Source: Paracoccus xiamenensis
Lineage (GTDB): Bacteria > Pseudomonadota > Alphaproteobacteria > Rhodobacterales > Rhodobacteraceae
Assembly (NCBI RefSeq): GCF_011308835.1
Contig: NZ_JAAOHY010000002.1
Location: 124,001-188,000 of the forward strand
Direction: 5' to 3'
Length of the DNA: 64,000 nucleotides
A model generated the notes under the pieces. That model was not told the DNA's origin. It was given only the letters and a program-made list of their open reading frames with translations, and searched no databases. Shown here piece by piece: positions 8,480 to 16,697 of this stretch (position 1 is its first letter; the number at the start of each line of letters is the position of its first letter). Position numbers and translations under genes: made by a program.

Positions 8480-10042
8480 TCAAGCCCTGACGGTTTGTGT
8501 GCCGATATCGGTGCTGGCCGCTGATTGCTTGTCTGGCGTGCTTGCGGGCGGGGCAGTGGTAAAGCGAACCATCCGCTTTCCGCCCGGTAAGGCCGTCACT
8601 GTCCATCCGAGGACGCCAGTATCGGCCGGGCCGAAGACGACGCCGCGGTCCTGACCCAGGGCATCCTCGCGGCCCAATTCCCGTTCCAGTTCAGCAAGGC
8701 CCGGGGCTTCGGTCCATTCGCCGCGCCAGATCTGCAACGCTTCGGTCATGCGACCGGGCGCGGGGCCCCAAATATCGGTATAGGACTTGTTCGCCATGAC
8801 CACCTGGCCCACGGCGTTGAAGACAATCAGCGCCTGATCCAACCCGTCCAGGACTTGCGACCCAAGCGTCAGTTCGGCGCGGAACTTCCGAGTCAGCGTG
8901 ATTTCCGAGGTGATGTCGTCGAACAGGAACGCCACCGCGCCGCCGGGATGTGGTCGTCCGGTGACGCGATAGGTGCGGCCGCCCGGCAGCGACCACGTCT
9001 CGACATGGTGGCCGGCTGATGCAGCTGCTTCGAGCGTGGTGATCTGTTTGCGCCAGGAACGATAGTCGCGGGGTTCGGGGATCATCCGTAGTTCACGCAG
9101 CTGATCCAGCACACTGTACAGTGACGGGCGGCTGGTCAGGAAGCCCGCCGACAGGCCGGTCAGGTCGATCAGTGCGGGGTTGAACAGCTGCAATTGACGG
9201 TCGCGGTCAAAGATCGCCAACCCGATGGGCAGGTCGGCAAAGGTTTTGGTCAGCGTTTGCAGGAACTCGCGCAGGCTTTGTTCAGCGCGGACCTCGGCAT
9301 CGGCGGGAAGGGCATAGGTGGTCAGCCCATTCGCGTCCCGATATTCATAACAATCGAACCAACTGGTCGAATCCGCGATCTCGACGCGGGCGCGACGGGA
9401 CAAATTTTCAGTGCCAGCGGTCGTATCGGGCTGCAGAATTTCCTGCAGCGGCCAGGCGGTGGCCGCCGGATTACCGCGCTCGGCGGCGCTGAGATAGGCG
9501 GAGTTGGCCCAGACGATCCGGCCCGCCTCATCCCGGCGGGTCATCAGCATTGGCGCGCGCTCGACGATGGCGCGTAGCATGGCGAGCTCTTCTTCCATCG
9601 CCTGCTGGGAAAGGGAATCCACGACGATCCCGGCTGCTTCGGCGTCGGGGCGCACCAGCGTCAGCCGAAGCGCGCCATCTTCGGTCTGTTCTGCGAGTAG
9701 GCGTAGCCGGGCGGAACCGGAACCGGTTTGGCCGGTCAATTCGACCCGGCCCGATTGATCCGACAGCCGGTCCAATTCGGTCAGGTCGTCAAAGCGCTGC
9801 CCGAGCCAGATTTTCAATGCCGCCAAGTCATTGGTAGCGCAGCCATCCATAATCCTGCGCGCGGGTGGGGTGGCGTCGATCAGCCTGCCGCCACGAAACA
9901 GGAAGATACAAGGCGCCACCAGATCCGATGCGAGAAGCGCGGCATGTCGCGGACGTTCTGCCCATCTGACAGCAAAGGCCGCCAGCAGTACCGAAATGAC
10001 AGATCCCGCGAGGGCAATGACTGTGGTCAATAACGGCTGCAT
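8480..10042 (-). CDS. Membrane-anchored multi-PAS sensor lacking a kinase domain
   Basis: 520 residues. One N-terminal transmembrane helix (LTTVIALAGSVISVLLAAFA), then about three PAS-like units (roughly residues 145-230, 255-370 and 390-485), recognisable by IVWANSAYL, LAIFDRDRQLQLFNPAL and ALIVFNAVGQVVMANKSY. There is no H-box, HATPase, GGDEF, EAL or other output domain; the protein ends in a low-complexity tail. It lies 66 bases downstream of regB on the same strand, suggesting co-transcription with the redox kinase. It may act as a signal-binding scaffold. No output can be assigned. Confidence 0.75.
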   Translation of the reverse strand: MQPLLTTVIALAGSVISVLLAAFAVRWAERPRHAALLASDLVAPCIFLFRGGRLIDATPPARRIMDGCATNDLAALKIWLGQRFDDLTELDRLSDQSGRVELTGQTGSGSARLRLLAEQTEDGALRLTLVRPDAEAAGIVVDSLSQQAMEEELAMLRAIVERAPMLMTRRDEAGRIVWANSAYLSAAERGNPAATAWPLQEILQPDTTAGTENLSRRARVEIADSTSWFDCYEYRDANGLTTYALPADAEVRAEQSLREFLQTLTKTFADLPIGLAIFDRDRQLQLFNPALIDLTGLSAGFLTSRPSLYSVLDQLRELRMIPEPRDYRSWRKQITTLEAAASAGHHVETWSLPGGRTYRVTGRPHPGGAVAFLFDDITSEITLTRKFRAELTLGSQVLDGLDQALIVFNAVGQVVMANKSYTDIWGPAPGRMTEALQIWRGEWTEAPGLAELERELGREDALGQDRGVVFGPADTGVLGWTVTALPGGKRMVRFTTAPPASTPDKQSAASTDIGTQTVRA

Positions 10043-10108
10043 GTTTGACCCGAGAAATCCTTAATGGAACAAGCCTCACATGCCATAAGTTAAAAATCAG
10101 TTAATGAT

Positions 10109-11443
10109 TTAAGTTATTTGAGGGTTTTGTCGCAGCGGCGCCCGGTCATCGGCACGGATTCTGTCGATTGGCCAGAGAATGGTGACTTTTGCACCAGCCG
10201 CAGCGTTGTCAAACCGGATCCGCGCCCCGGTGCCTTCAAGCAGGGCGCGGGCGATGAACAGGCCCAGGCCCATCCCTTCATAGCCTGGCCGCCGGTCGTT
10301 GCGGCGGTTGACCGGGAAGGGGTCGGCAAGCTGGACCAGCGTGGGCGCGGGAAAGCCCGGCCCGTCATCTTCGACGGTGACGGCCAGCTGATCGGCGGTC
10401 CAGCTTGCATCGACCATGACGCGCGTTTCGGCGAAATCGACGGCATTCTGGATGATGTTGCGGAGCCCGTGGATCAGCCCCGGATCGCGGCGGATCACCG
10501 GCGGATCATCGCCAGAAGTCAGCCGGATCGTGACCGCGATTCCGCGGCCGGCATGGGGCTCGGCGGCTTCCTCCAGCACGGTATGCAGCGGGGCGGCGTG
10601 CAGTTGCAGGTCGTCCTTTCCGGCGCGGCCCATGGATCGCATGATGTCGCGGCAGCGATCAGCGGACTGCTTCAGCGTCAGCGCATCCTCGGCCAGGTCG
10701 GTGCGGTCGGGCAGGGCCTCGGCCAGTTCTTCCTGCATCTCTGCGGCGATCAGTTTGATGGTGGCCAGCGGCGTTCCCATCTCATGCGCGGCGGCGGCGA
10801 TGACGCCGCCCAGGTGCTGCAGCTTCTGTTCACGCGCCAGTGCCATCTGGGTGGCGAAAAGCGCGTCTGTCGTCATCGCCAGTTCTCCCGAAACGCGACG
10901 TGCATAGGCGGCAAAAAAGGCCACCCCGATCAGGATCGCGACCCAATGCGCCAGTTGCAGGATCGGCGGCATTGCAAGATCCAGCGTTGCATGCTGCAGC
11001 GGCGCTGCCTGCCAGCCCGCCAACGAGATCATCACCACGGTCACTGCGCCCACCGCCATGGTCTGGCGGTTTTCCAATGCCGTCGCCGCGATCGTCACCG
11101 GCACCAATACCAGCAGCGCAAAAGGATTCGACATCCCTCCGGTCAGACCGATCAAAGCCGAGATCTGCACCAGGTCAAAGACCAACTGCCAGGTGGCCCC
11201 GCTTTGGGTCACCCGCGCGGGTGAGGCCGTCATCCACAGGTTCAGCGCCGCCCCTGCCCCCACCAGCGCCAGCGCTGGCCATACGGCAAAGCGCACGCCG
11301 ATCAGCCATGCCGCCAAAATCGCCAGCAACTGACCCCCAAGCGCCACCCAACGCAGCAGCACCAGGGTTCGGCGGCGGATCGGTTCGGCCCTGGGGCGGT
11401 CGCCGGGCACCAAGGTCGCGCTAAGTTGAGGGCCCAAAGGCAT
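10109..11443 (-). CDS. regB: Redox-sensing histidine kinase RegB/PrrB/ActS
   Basis: Inner-membrane sensor kinase for redox control through RegA. Six predicted N-terminal membrane helices carry the quinone-site signature GGMSNPF. The H-box AAHEMGTPLATI gives phosphoacceptor His220, the redox-switch cysteine is in DRCRDIM (Cys264), and the HATPase end has VEDDGPGFP and GMGLGLFIARALL. I start at 11443 because AAAGGA sits 6 bases upstream and the numbering then matches RegB; an in-frame ATG 16 codons earlier (11491) has no ribosome site. Divergent from senC. Confidence 0.93.
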   Translation of the reverse strand: MPLGPQLSATLVPGDRPRAEPIRRRTLVLLRWVALGGQLLAILAAWLIGVRFAVWPALALVGAGAALNLWMTASPARVTQSGATWQLVFDLVQISALIGLTGGMSNPFALLVLVPVTIAATALENRQTMAVGAVTVVMISLAGWQAAPLQHATLDLAMPPILQLAHWVAILIGVAFFAAYARRVSGELAMTTDALFATQMALAREQKLQHLGGVIAAAAHEMGTPLATIKLIAAEMQEELAEALPDRTDLAEDALTLKQSADRCRDIMRSMGRAGKDDLQLHAAPLHTVLEEAAEPHAGRGIAVTIRLTSGDDPPVIRRDPGLIHGLRNIIQNAVDFAETRVMVDASWTADQLAVTVEDDGPGFPAPTLVQLADPFPVNRRNDRRPGYEGMGLGLFIARALLEGTGARIRFDNAAAGAKVTILWPIDRIRADDRAPLRQNPQIT

Positions 11444-11540
11444 GGCTGTCCTTTCTGCGGCATACGGCCCCGTTGATATCTGGGCCGTCATGCGCGATCA
11501 ATGCGCGCGAAAGCGATGCAAAGGACAGGGTGGGCGCGAT

Positions 11541-12167
11541 ATGAACGACAAGCGGATTCTGATTACCGGAACGGTTGCTGCGGTAGCGCTGCTTGCTGGC
11601 GGCGCCCTGTGGCTGAATCGCGGCGGCAGCGACGGCGATGAGTTCGCGCAATGCCGTACCGGCGTGGTAGCTGGCGGCGCGGGCGCGTTGGGCGGGGCGT
11701 TCGAGTTAACGGATGAGACCGGCGCCCGCGTAACCGACGGGCAGGTCTTCACAAAGCCCTCGCTGCTGTACTTCGGCTTTACCTTCTGCCCCGATGTCTG
11801 CCCGCTGGACAGCGCCCGCAATGCCGAAGCGCTGGATTTGCTGGATGAACAGGGCATCGACGCACAGGCGGTCTTCGTTTCCGTCGACCCGAAACGCGAC
11901 ACGCCGCAGGTCGTCGCCGATTTTACCGATAACCTGCACGAGAAGATGATCGGCCTGACCGGCACAACCGAGGAATTGGATGCCGTCAGCAAGCTGTGGA
12001 AAAACTACTATCAGGTCAATGATGACGGCAGCGAGTATTATTCGGTCGACCATGCGACCAATACCTATCTGGTGCTGCCCGAGCAGGGGACGGTCGAGTT
12101 CTTCCGTCGCGACCTGACCCCTGAACAGCTGACAGAACGGGTGTCCTGCTTCGTGAATGCGTCCTGA
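11541..12167 (+). CDS. senC: SCO1/SenC/PrrC copper chaperone-like protein
   Basis: 208 residues with a single N-terminal membrane anchor (ILITGTVAAVALLAGGALW) and a periplasmic thioredoxin-like SCO domain. The copper ligands are visible: CPDVC (Cys-x3-Cys) and a histidine in VDHATNTYLV. The family helps assemble the CuA site of cytochrome oxidase and is linked to the RegBA signal. An upstream in-frame start at 11442 would cover the regB start region, so the ATG at 11541, just ahead of the membrane anchor, is preferred. Confidence 0.92.
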   Translation: MNDKRILITGTVAAVALLAGGALWLNRGGSDGDEFAQCRTGVVAGGAGALGGAFELTDETGARVTDGQVFTKPSLLYFGFTFCPDVCPLDSARNAEALDLLDEQGIDAQAVFVSVDPKRDTPQVVADFTDNLHEKMIGLTGTTEELDAVSKLWKNYYQVNDDGSEYYSVDHATNTYLVLPEQGTVEFFRRDLTPEQLTERVSCFVNAS

Positions 12168-12243
12168 TGTGGCAGTGCCTGATAATTGATTCTCGCCGGA
12201 TTTATGCCTAGACAGCCGAAAGGTAGTACAGGCGGAGAGGACC

Positions 12244-12798
12244 ATGGCGGAAGAAAATCAGGTGAATCTTGGGTCCGATCCATCCCTGTTGCTGGTTGAT
12301 GACGACGAGATCTTCGTGAACCGCCTTGCCCGCGCGATGGAGCGGCGCGGTTTCGTGCCCAAGGTAACGCTTTCGGTGGCTGATGCGCTTGCTGCGGTGA
12401 AATCCGCCCCAGCGGCCTATGCGGTGGTCGACCTGCGACTGGAAGACGGCAGCGGGCTGGACGTGGTCGAGGCGCTGCGCGAGGCGCGCGCCGATGCCCG
12501 GATCATCGTGCTGACCGGTTATGGCGCCATCGCCACCGCCGTGGCTGCGGTCAAGATGGGTGCAACAGATTATCTGTCCAAGCCGGCCGACGCGAATGAC
12601 ATCGTTTCGGCGCTTTTGCAGACTGGTGAAACGCTGCCGCCGCCGCCCGAAAATCCAATGTCGGCCGATCGGGTGAAATGGGAACATATCCAGCGCGTTT
12701 ATGAACAGTGCGACAGGAACGTAAGCGAAACTGCACGGCGTTTACATATGCATCGGCGCACACTTCAGCGGATTTTGGCCAAAAGAAGCCCCCGTTAA
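12244..12798 (+). CDS. regA: Redox response regulator RegA/PrrA/ActR
   Basis: 184-residue two-domain regulator. The receiver has the acidic pocket (LLVDDDE, Asp19-21), phosphoacceptor Asp63 (VVDLRLEDG), Thr91 and Lys113. A proline linker (LPPPPENP) leads to a Fis-type helix-turn-helix (VSETARRLHMHRRTLQRIL) that is nearly invariant in this family. It responds to RegB. In relatives it controls respiratory, nitrogen and carbon fixation genes under low oxygen. GGAGAGG lies before the ATG. Confidence 0.96.
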   Translation: MAEENQVNLGSDPSLLLVDDDEIFVNRLARAMERRGFVPKVTLSVADALAAVKSAPAAYAVVDLRLEDGSGLDVVEALREARADARIIVLTGYGAIATAVAAVKMGATDYLSKPADANDIVSALLQTGETLPPPPENPMSADRVKWEHIQRVYEQCDRNVSETARRLHMHRRTLQRILAKRSPR

Positions 12799-12807
12799 CA
12801 TTAATTT

Positions 12808-12848
12808 TGTCAATCTGATTTGACATCTAGATTTGAATACCATTATTC
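12808..12848 (+). promoter_or_regulatory. Possible promoter/operator of the H-NS/HvrA gene
   Basis: An AT-rich leader contains TGTCAA-N6-TTGACA. The right arm is a perfect -35 hexamer, and about 17 bases on is a poor -10 (TTATTC). The inverted repeat could be an operator. Weak evidence. Confidence 0.35.
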
Positions 12849-12875
12849 ACCCAAGTCTAACACTTGGAGTGATCG

Positions 12876-13190
12876 ATGAACGATCTCGATAATCTAACGC
12901 TCAAAGAACTGCAGGAATTGCGCAACAAGGTTGAACGCGCCATTTCCAGTTTTGAAGAGCGTAAACGCCGCGAGGCGATGGCCGCTGCGGATGCCGCAGC
13001 GCGTGAGCACGGCTTTTCCCTGAACGAACTGACCGGCGCCAAGGTTGCCGGCCGTCGTGGCGGGAAGGTTGCGCCGAAATACGCCAACCCGCAAAACGCC
13101 GAGCAAACCTGGACCGGCCGTGGCCGGCGCCCGCAATGGGTGCAGGAAGCGCTGGCTTCGGGCAGGTCGCTGGAAGATCTGGCGATCTGA
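12876..13190 (+). CDS. hvrA: H-NS family regulator (HvrA-like)
   Basis: 104 residues. The N-terminal half is a charged coiled coil for dimerisation (KELQELRNKVERAISSFEER); the C-terminal half holds the H-NS DNA-binding core KYANPQNAEQTWTGRGRRPQ, with the loop that enters the AT-rich minor groove. In Rhodobacter, hvrA sits beside regA, and that order is kept here. The leader before it is notably AT-rich compared with its surroundings, which would suit autoregulation. The specific HvrA name rests on context. Confidence 0.85.
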   Translation: MNDLDNLTLKELQELRNKVERAISSFEERKRREAMAAADAAAREHGFSLNELTGAKVAGRRGGKVAPKYANPQNAEQTWTGRGRRPQWVQEALASGRSLEDLAI

Positions 13191-13192
13191 TT

Positions 13193-13224
13193 AAAATGCC
13201 CGCCTGAAAAGGCGGGCATTTTCG
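13193..13224 (+). terminator. Terminator after hvrA-type gene
   Basis: A 12-pair perfect stem, AAAATGCCCGCC with GGCGGGCATTTT, loop TGAAAA. The A and T runs make it usable from both strands. Confidence 0.85.
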
Positions 13225-13247
13225 TTTGACGTCAAGTCAACTATCTT

Positions 13248-13844
13248 TCAAATCACTGCAATCAATTCAGAAAATCGATTCAGATAAGCTTGGCGGACCT
13301 CGGCCGGTGGGCGCAGGCGAATTTCCAGGCCGACGCAATATGCAGGCTTTGGCACTTTGAAGATACCCCGGGCTTCGGTTTCAGAAAATCCAGCAATTTG
13401 AATGGCCTCCAGCCAGGCAGAGACTTGATCGGCCAGCTTGATCTGTTTCTTGACCGCCGCCGGGATTTTCGCCGGCAGGCCGAACCGGCGATGTACGGCA
13501 AGCGCGACACGCTCGTCCATTTCACCATATTCGCGGCCAAGCGCGCCCTTGACGGGCGAGATCATGTCGCCCAGCACATATTCCGGCGCATCATGCAGCA
13601 GTGCCGCCAGCCGCCATTGAGCGCTGGCATCGGGGCTGATCTGCCCAAAGGCCTGTTCGACCAACAGCGAATGTTCGGCCACGGAATAAGGCCAGTCGCC
13701 GCGCGTCTGGCCGTTCCAGCGTGCGACAAAGGCCAGCCCGTGGGCGATGTCCTCGATCTCGATGTCGAAAGGGGTCGGGTCGAGCAGGTCAAGCCTGCGG
13801 CCTGACAGCATGCGCTGCCAGGCCCTGTTCTTGGATCTTGCCAC
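13248..13844 (-). CDS. HD-domain phosphohydrolase (YfbR-like)
   Basis: 198 residues. The metal-binding HD signature is present: SVAEHSLLVEQ then ALLHDAPEYVLGD. This matches the YfbR/YedI-like branch of HD hydrolases, some of which are 5'-deoxynucleotidases. It lies 3 bases downstream of secB on the same strand, so co-translation is likely. Substrate is not determined by sequence alone. The final part is on average less GC-rich than its neighbours but the frame is intact. Confidence 0.8.
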   Translation of the reverse strand: MARSKNRAWQRMLSGRRLDLLDPTPFDIEIEDIAHGLAFVARWNGQTRGDWPYSVAEHSLLVEQAFGQISPDASAQWRLAALLHDAPEYVLGDMISPVKGALGREYGEMDERVALAVHRRFGLPAKIPAAVKKQIKLADQVSAWLEAIQIAGFSETEARGIFKVPKPAYCVGLEIRLRPPAEVRQAYLNRFSELIAVI

Positions 13845-13847
13845 GGA

Positions 13848-14357
13848 TCAGGAAACGGGCGCGTCCGCGGGGCGTTCGGCCTGGGCGCGGCGGGCGATTT
13901 CCTGGCGGTACAGCGCAACGAAATCCACCGGGTCCAGATTGACCGGGGGGAAGCCGCCGTCACGGGTGGTGTCGCTGATAATGCGGCGGATGAAGGGGAA
14001 CAGCATCCGCGGGCATTCGATCATCAGGAACGGGTGCAACTGGTCCTCGGGCACGCCTTCGACGTGGAAGACCCCGCCGTAATCCAGTTCGCACATGAAC
14101 AGGTTGGTTTCGTCGGCGGTGTTCTTGGACCCGACGCGGAACTTGCAGATCACCTCGTACTGGTGTTCGACGCTGCGCTTGCGCGCGTCCAGGCTGACCT
14201 GGACCGACACCTCGGGCGTGACTTCGGCACCGCTCAGGCCCTTTTGCGCCACGATGTTTTCGAACGACAGATCACGCACATATTGCGCCAGGATCTGCAT
14301 GCGCGGCGGCTGCGGGGCGGAGGCATTGGGGGCGGCTTGCGGGGTCTCGTCGGTCAT
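13848..14357 (-). CDS. secB: Protein-export chaperone SecB
   Basis: 169 residues. SecB keeps preproteins unfolded and delivers them to SecA. Recognised by ILAQYVRDLSFENI, VEHQYEVICKFRV, and the CPRMLFPFIRRIISD segment in the C-terminal half. The annotated start at 14357 has AGAGGA 8 bases upstream; a longer reading frame to 14399 lacks conserved residues. Acidic and alanine-rich N-terminus. Linked with fxsA and timA, as usual in Rhodobacteraceae. Confidence 0.96.
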   Translation of the reverse strand: MTDETPQAAPNASAPQPPRMQILAQYVRDLSFENIVAQKGLSGAEVTPEVSVQVSLDARKRSVEHQYEVICKFRVGSKNTADETNLFMCELDYGGVFHVEGVPEDQLHPFLMIECPRMLFPFIRRIISDTTRDGGFPPVNLDPVDFVALYRQEIARRAQAERPADAPVS

Positions 14358-14438
14358 GTCTGATCCTCTTGCGTTCACATCTTGGCGACGTTCTAACACC
14401 CGTTGCGCATCGCCTCAACGTGACAACGGGTTTCGGGA

Positions 14439-14987
14439 TCAATCGGGCCGGGTCCAGCCCGAGGGCCGGTTGCGGCCGGGCTTGGGATCGTCAGCTTTGG
14501 GTGCCGGCAGTTCGATATCGTCGCGGGTGGTATAGGGATCGTCCTGAACGACATAATCGCCGTCGATCACGTCATCCTCGCGCCCGGGCCAGCCATGGCG
14601 CGGTTCGCGCCCGGCATCGAAGCCAAAACCGGTGCGCGACACCTTCACATGGCGCGAGGCCCGCCGCATCACCCAGTCACGCACGGCTGGGATCAGCAGC
14701 AGCAACCCCAGCGTGTCGGTAAAGAAGCCCGGCGTCAGCAGCAGCATCCCCGCGAACAGGATCATCACCCCATGGGCCAGCGGCCGGGTTGGATCGCTGA
14801 GCGTGCGGAAGGATTGCTGCACCTCCAGCAGGGCGCGGCCGCCCTGGCTGCGGATCAGGACAGAGCCGATTGCAGCCGATAACAGCACCAGCCCGATGGT
14901 CGGCCACAGCCCGATCAGCCCCCCGACCTGGATGAACAGGGCAATCTCGATCACCGGGATCAGGATGAACAGGAAAAACAGCGGCAT
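14439..14987 (-). CDS. fxsA: FxsA family membrane protein
   Basis: 182 residues with three hydrophobic segments in the first 110 residues. The family start FILIPVIEIALFIQVGG and the ATIG/AIGS-VLIRSQGGRAL cytoplasmic turn are clear, followed by MLLLTPGFFTDTLGLLLLIP. The E. coli homologue suppresses F-plasmid exclusion of phage T7; the general role is not known. The C-terminal 70 residues are hydrophilic and variable. Upstream of secB on the same strand, divergent from timA. Confidence 0.9.
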   Translation of the reverse strand: MPLFFLFILIPVIEIALFIQVGGLIGLWPTIGLVLLSAAIGSVLIRSQGGRALLEVQQSFRTLSDPTRPLAHGVMILFAGMLLLTPGFFTDTLGLLLLIPAVRDWVMRRASRHVKVSRTGFGFDAGREPRHGWPGREDDVIDGDYVVQDDPYTTRDDIELPAPKADDPKPGRNRPSGWTRPD

Positions 14988-15094
14988 GACTCTCCTCGGA
15001 CCGGGGGAAAACTGGACTTGGCCCCCATCGGTCCCTACATAGGTGCGGATAGCGAAAAAACAAACTGCCGAACCGCCGGCCTTAAGGATTACCG

Positions 15095-15757
15095 ATGTCG
15101 AACCCGATGCTGCAACTGATCGTTCTGGCCGCCATCGCGGTGTTCCTGATCCTGCGTCTGCGCGGGGTTCTGGGCACGCGGGACGGGTTCGAACGCCCGC
15201 AGATCGACGAACGCGCCAGCAACCGCGATCTTGCCCCGATCGTTGACGATACGCGCAGCCATGGCACCGACGATGATCTTGCCGATCACGTCGACGCGTC
15301 CAGCCCGGCCTATGCGGCGCTGGCGGCGATGAAGCAGGCCGAGCCGTCCTTTTCGCTTGGCGAATTTCTGGGCGGGGCGAAATACGCGTATGAAATGATC
15401 CTGGTGGCCTTCGAAAAGGGCGATCTGGAACCGGTGCGCCCGTTCCTGTCGCCCGAGGTTGCCGCCGCTTTTGACAGCGTGATCGAGGCCCGCAGCGCCG
15501 CCGGCCAGACGGTCGAGGCGCAGTTCCTCGGCACCCGTGAAACCGCGCTGCAAGCGGCCGAATACGACCCCGCCACCCGTCAGGCCGAGCTGACCGTGCG
15601 CTTCGTGGGCGAGATGATCTCTGCCGTGAAAGACGCCAATGGCAACGTGATCGAAGGCGACCCGAAATCCCCGCGCAAGCAACGCGACAGCTGGAGCTTC
15701 GAGCGGGTGATGGGCTCGGACGATCCGAACTGGCGGCTTGTCGCGACCGGCGTCTGA
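15095..15757 (+). CDS. timA: Tim44/TimA family putative adaptor protein
   Basis: 220 residues. An N-terminal membrane helix (LQLIVLAAIAVFLILRLRGVLG) anchors a Tim44-like domain (about residues 80-215) with FLGGAKYAYEMILVAFEKGD and the closing WSFERVMGSDDPNWRLVATGV-type end. The mitochondrial relative helps protein import; the bacterial role is probably in the cell envelope. The stop codon shares one base with the start of the downstream Smr gene. Confidence 0.88.
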   Translation: MSNPMLQLIVLAAIAVFLILRLRGVLGTRDGFERPQIDERASNRDLAPIVDDTRSHGTDDDLADHVDASSPAYAALAAMKQAEPSFSLGEFLGGAKYAYEMILVAFEKGDLEPVRPFLSPEVAAAFDSVIEARSAAGQTVEAQFLGTRETALQAAEYDPATRQAELTVRFVGEMISAVKDANGNVIEGDPKSPRKQRDSWSFERVMGSDDPNWRLVATGV

Positions 15758-16353
15758 TGTCGCGTCGGCGCGGCCTGACGCCCGAGGATCGCGAGCTGTG
15801 GTCTCGGGTCGCGAAAACGGCGACGCCGTTGCATCCGCAGGCGCGACATCAGCCAGAGGACGCGCCGGCCTCTACCCCCACACCGTCCTTGCAACCCCGG
15901 CCCGCGCCGGGGTTTGAACTTCCGCCCAAGCTGCGGATCGGGGGCAAGGCGCTGCCCAAGCGCGCCCATGACCTTGCGCCCTCACCCGCCGATAAAATGC
16001 GCGCTGCACCGCTGCGCATGGATCACAAGACCCACAAGCAGATGACCCGTGGCAAGATGCGCCCCGAGGCGCGGCTGGACCTGCATGGGATGACGCTGGC
16101 CCAGGCCGGGCCGGAACTTGTCCGCTTCGTCCTGAGCTGCCATGCGCAGGGGCTGCGGCTGGTGCTGGTCATCACCGGCAAGGGCAGCCGTGCCGACGAC
16201 GAAGGCCCCCTGCCCACGCGACCCGGCGCGCTGCGCCATCAGGTGCCACATTGGCTGCATACAGCGCCGCTCGCCGCCGTCGTTCAGCAGGTCGCCCCGG
16301 CGCATCTGCGTCATGGCGGCACCGGCGCCTATTACGTCTATTTGCGTCGCTGA
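15757..16353 (+). CDS. Smr/MutS2-type domain protein
   Basis: 198 residues. An N-terminal low-complexity proline-rich region is followed by an Smr domain with LDLHGMTLAQA and LVITGKGSR, both nuclease-like family marks. The Smr domain has nicking endonuclease or RNA-binding activity in relatives. One-base overlap with timA. The 3' end overlaps the convergent TfoX-type gene by 16 bases. Confidence 0.88.
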   Translation: MSRRRGLTPEDRELWSRVAKTATPLHPQARHQPEDAPASTPTPSLQPRPAPGFELPPKLRIGGKALPKRAHDLAPSPADKMRAAPLRMDHKTHKQMTRGKMRPEARLDLHGMTLAQAGPELVRFVLSCHAQGLRLVLVITGKGSRADDEGPLPTRPGALRHQVPHWLHTAPLAAVVQQVAPAHLRHGGTGAYYVYLRR

Positions 16354-16685
16354 GGCTTGTCCGGCAGCCCATCCGCAAAGCGAACGCCCCGCGCCACCCA
16401 TTCGGCAAGCGCCTGCGTTTCCGCCAGGGCCTCGGGCGCGACGGTGACAAAGCCCTTCGGCGCGCGGCCGCCACCAATGCCCAGTGGCGCGACCTGCGGA
16501 TCTGCCAGCGCCTCGACGGCACCGTCGGCGCCCAGCCGGACCATCAGCCGCTCGCCCGTCACCCCGCAGCAGATATGCCCGCGCCGCAGAAAACACAGCG
16601 CGCCCATCATCTGCAATTCTGCGGCACCGCCCATGCCATCCAGCAGATCGCGCACCCGCGTGGCCAGCAACCAGTCATAAGCCAT
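16338..16685 (-). CDS. TfoX N-terminal domain protein
   Basis: 115 residues matching the TfoX/Sxy N-terminal fold: MMGALCFLRRGHICCGV, then LMVRLG and PKGFVTVAPEALA. It lacks the C-terminal TfoX helix-hairpin domain, so it is unlikely to be a full competence regulator. It lies 12 bases downstream of the saccharopine-dehydrogenase-like gene, in the same direction. Role unknown. Confidence 0.8.
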   Translation of the reverse strand: MAYDWLLATRVRDLLDGMGGAAELQMMGALCFLRRGHICCGVTGERLMVRLGADGAVEALADPQVAPLGIGGGRAPKGFVTVAPEALAETQALAEWVARGVRFADGLPDKPQRRK

Positions 16686-16697
16686 ATGCGCCTCCTG

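Noticed and set aside
16338..16685. Functional competence regulator TfoX
   Set aside because: Only the N-terminal domain is present, without the C-terminal domain or competence genes nearby.
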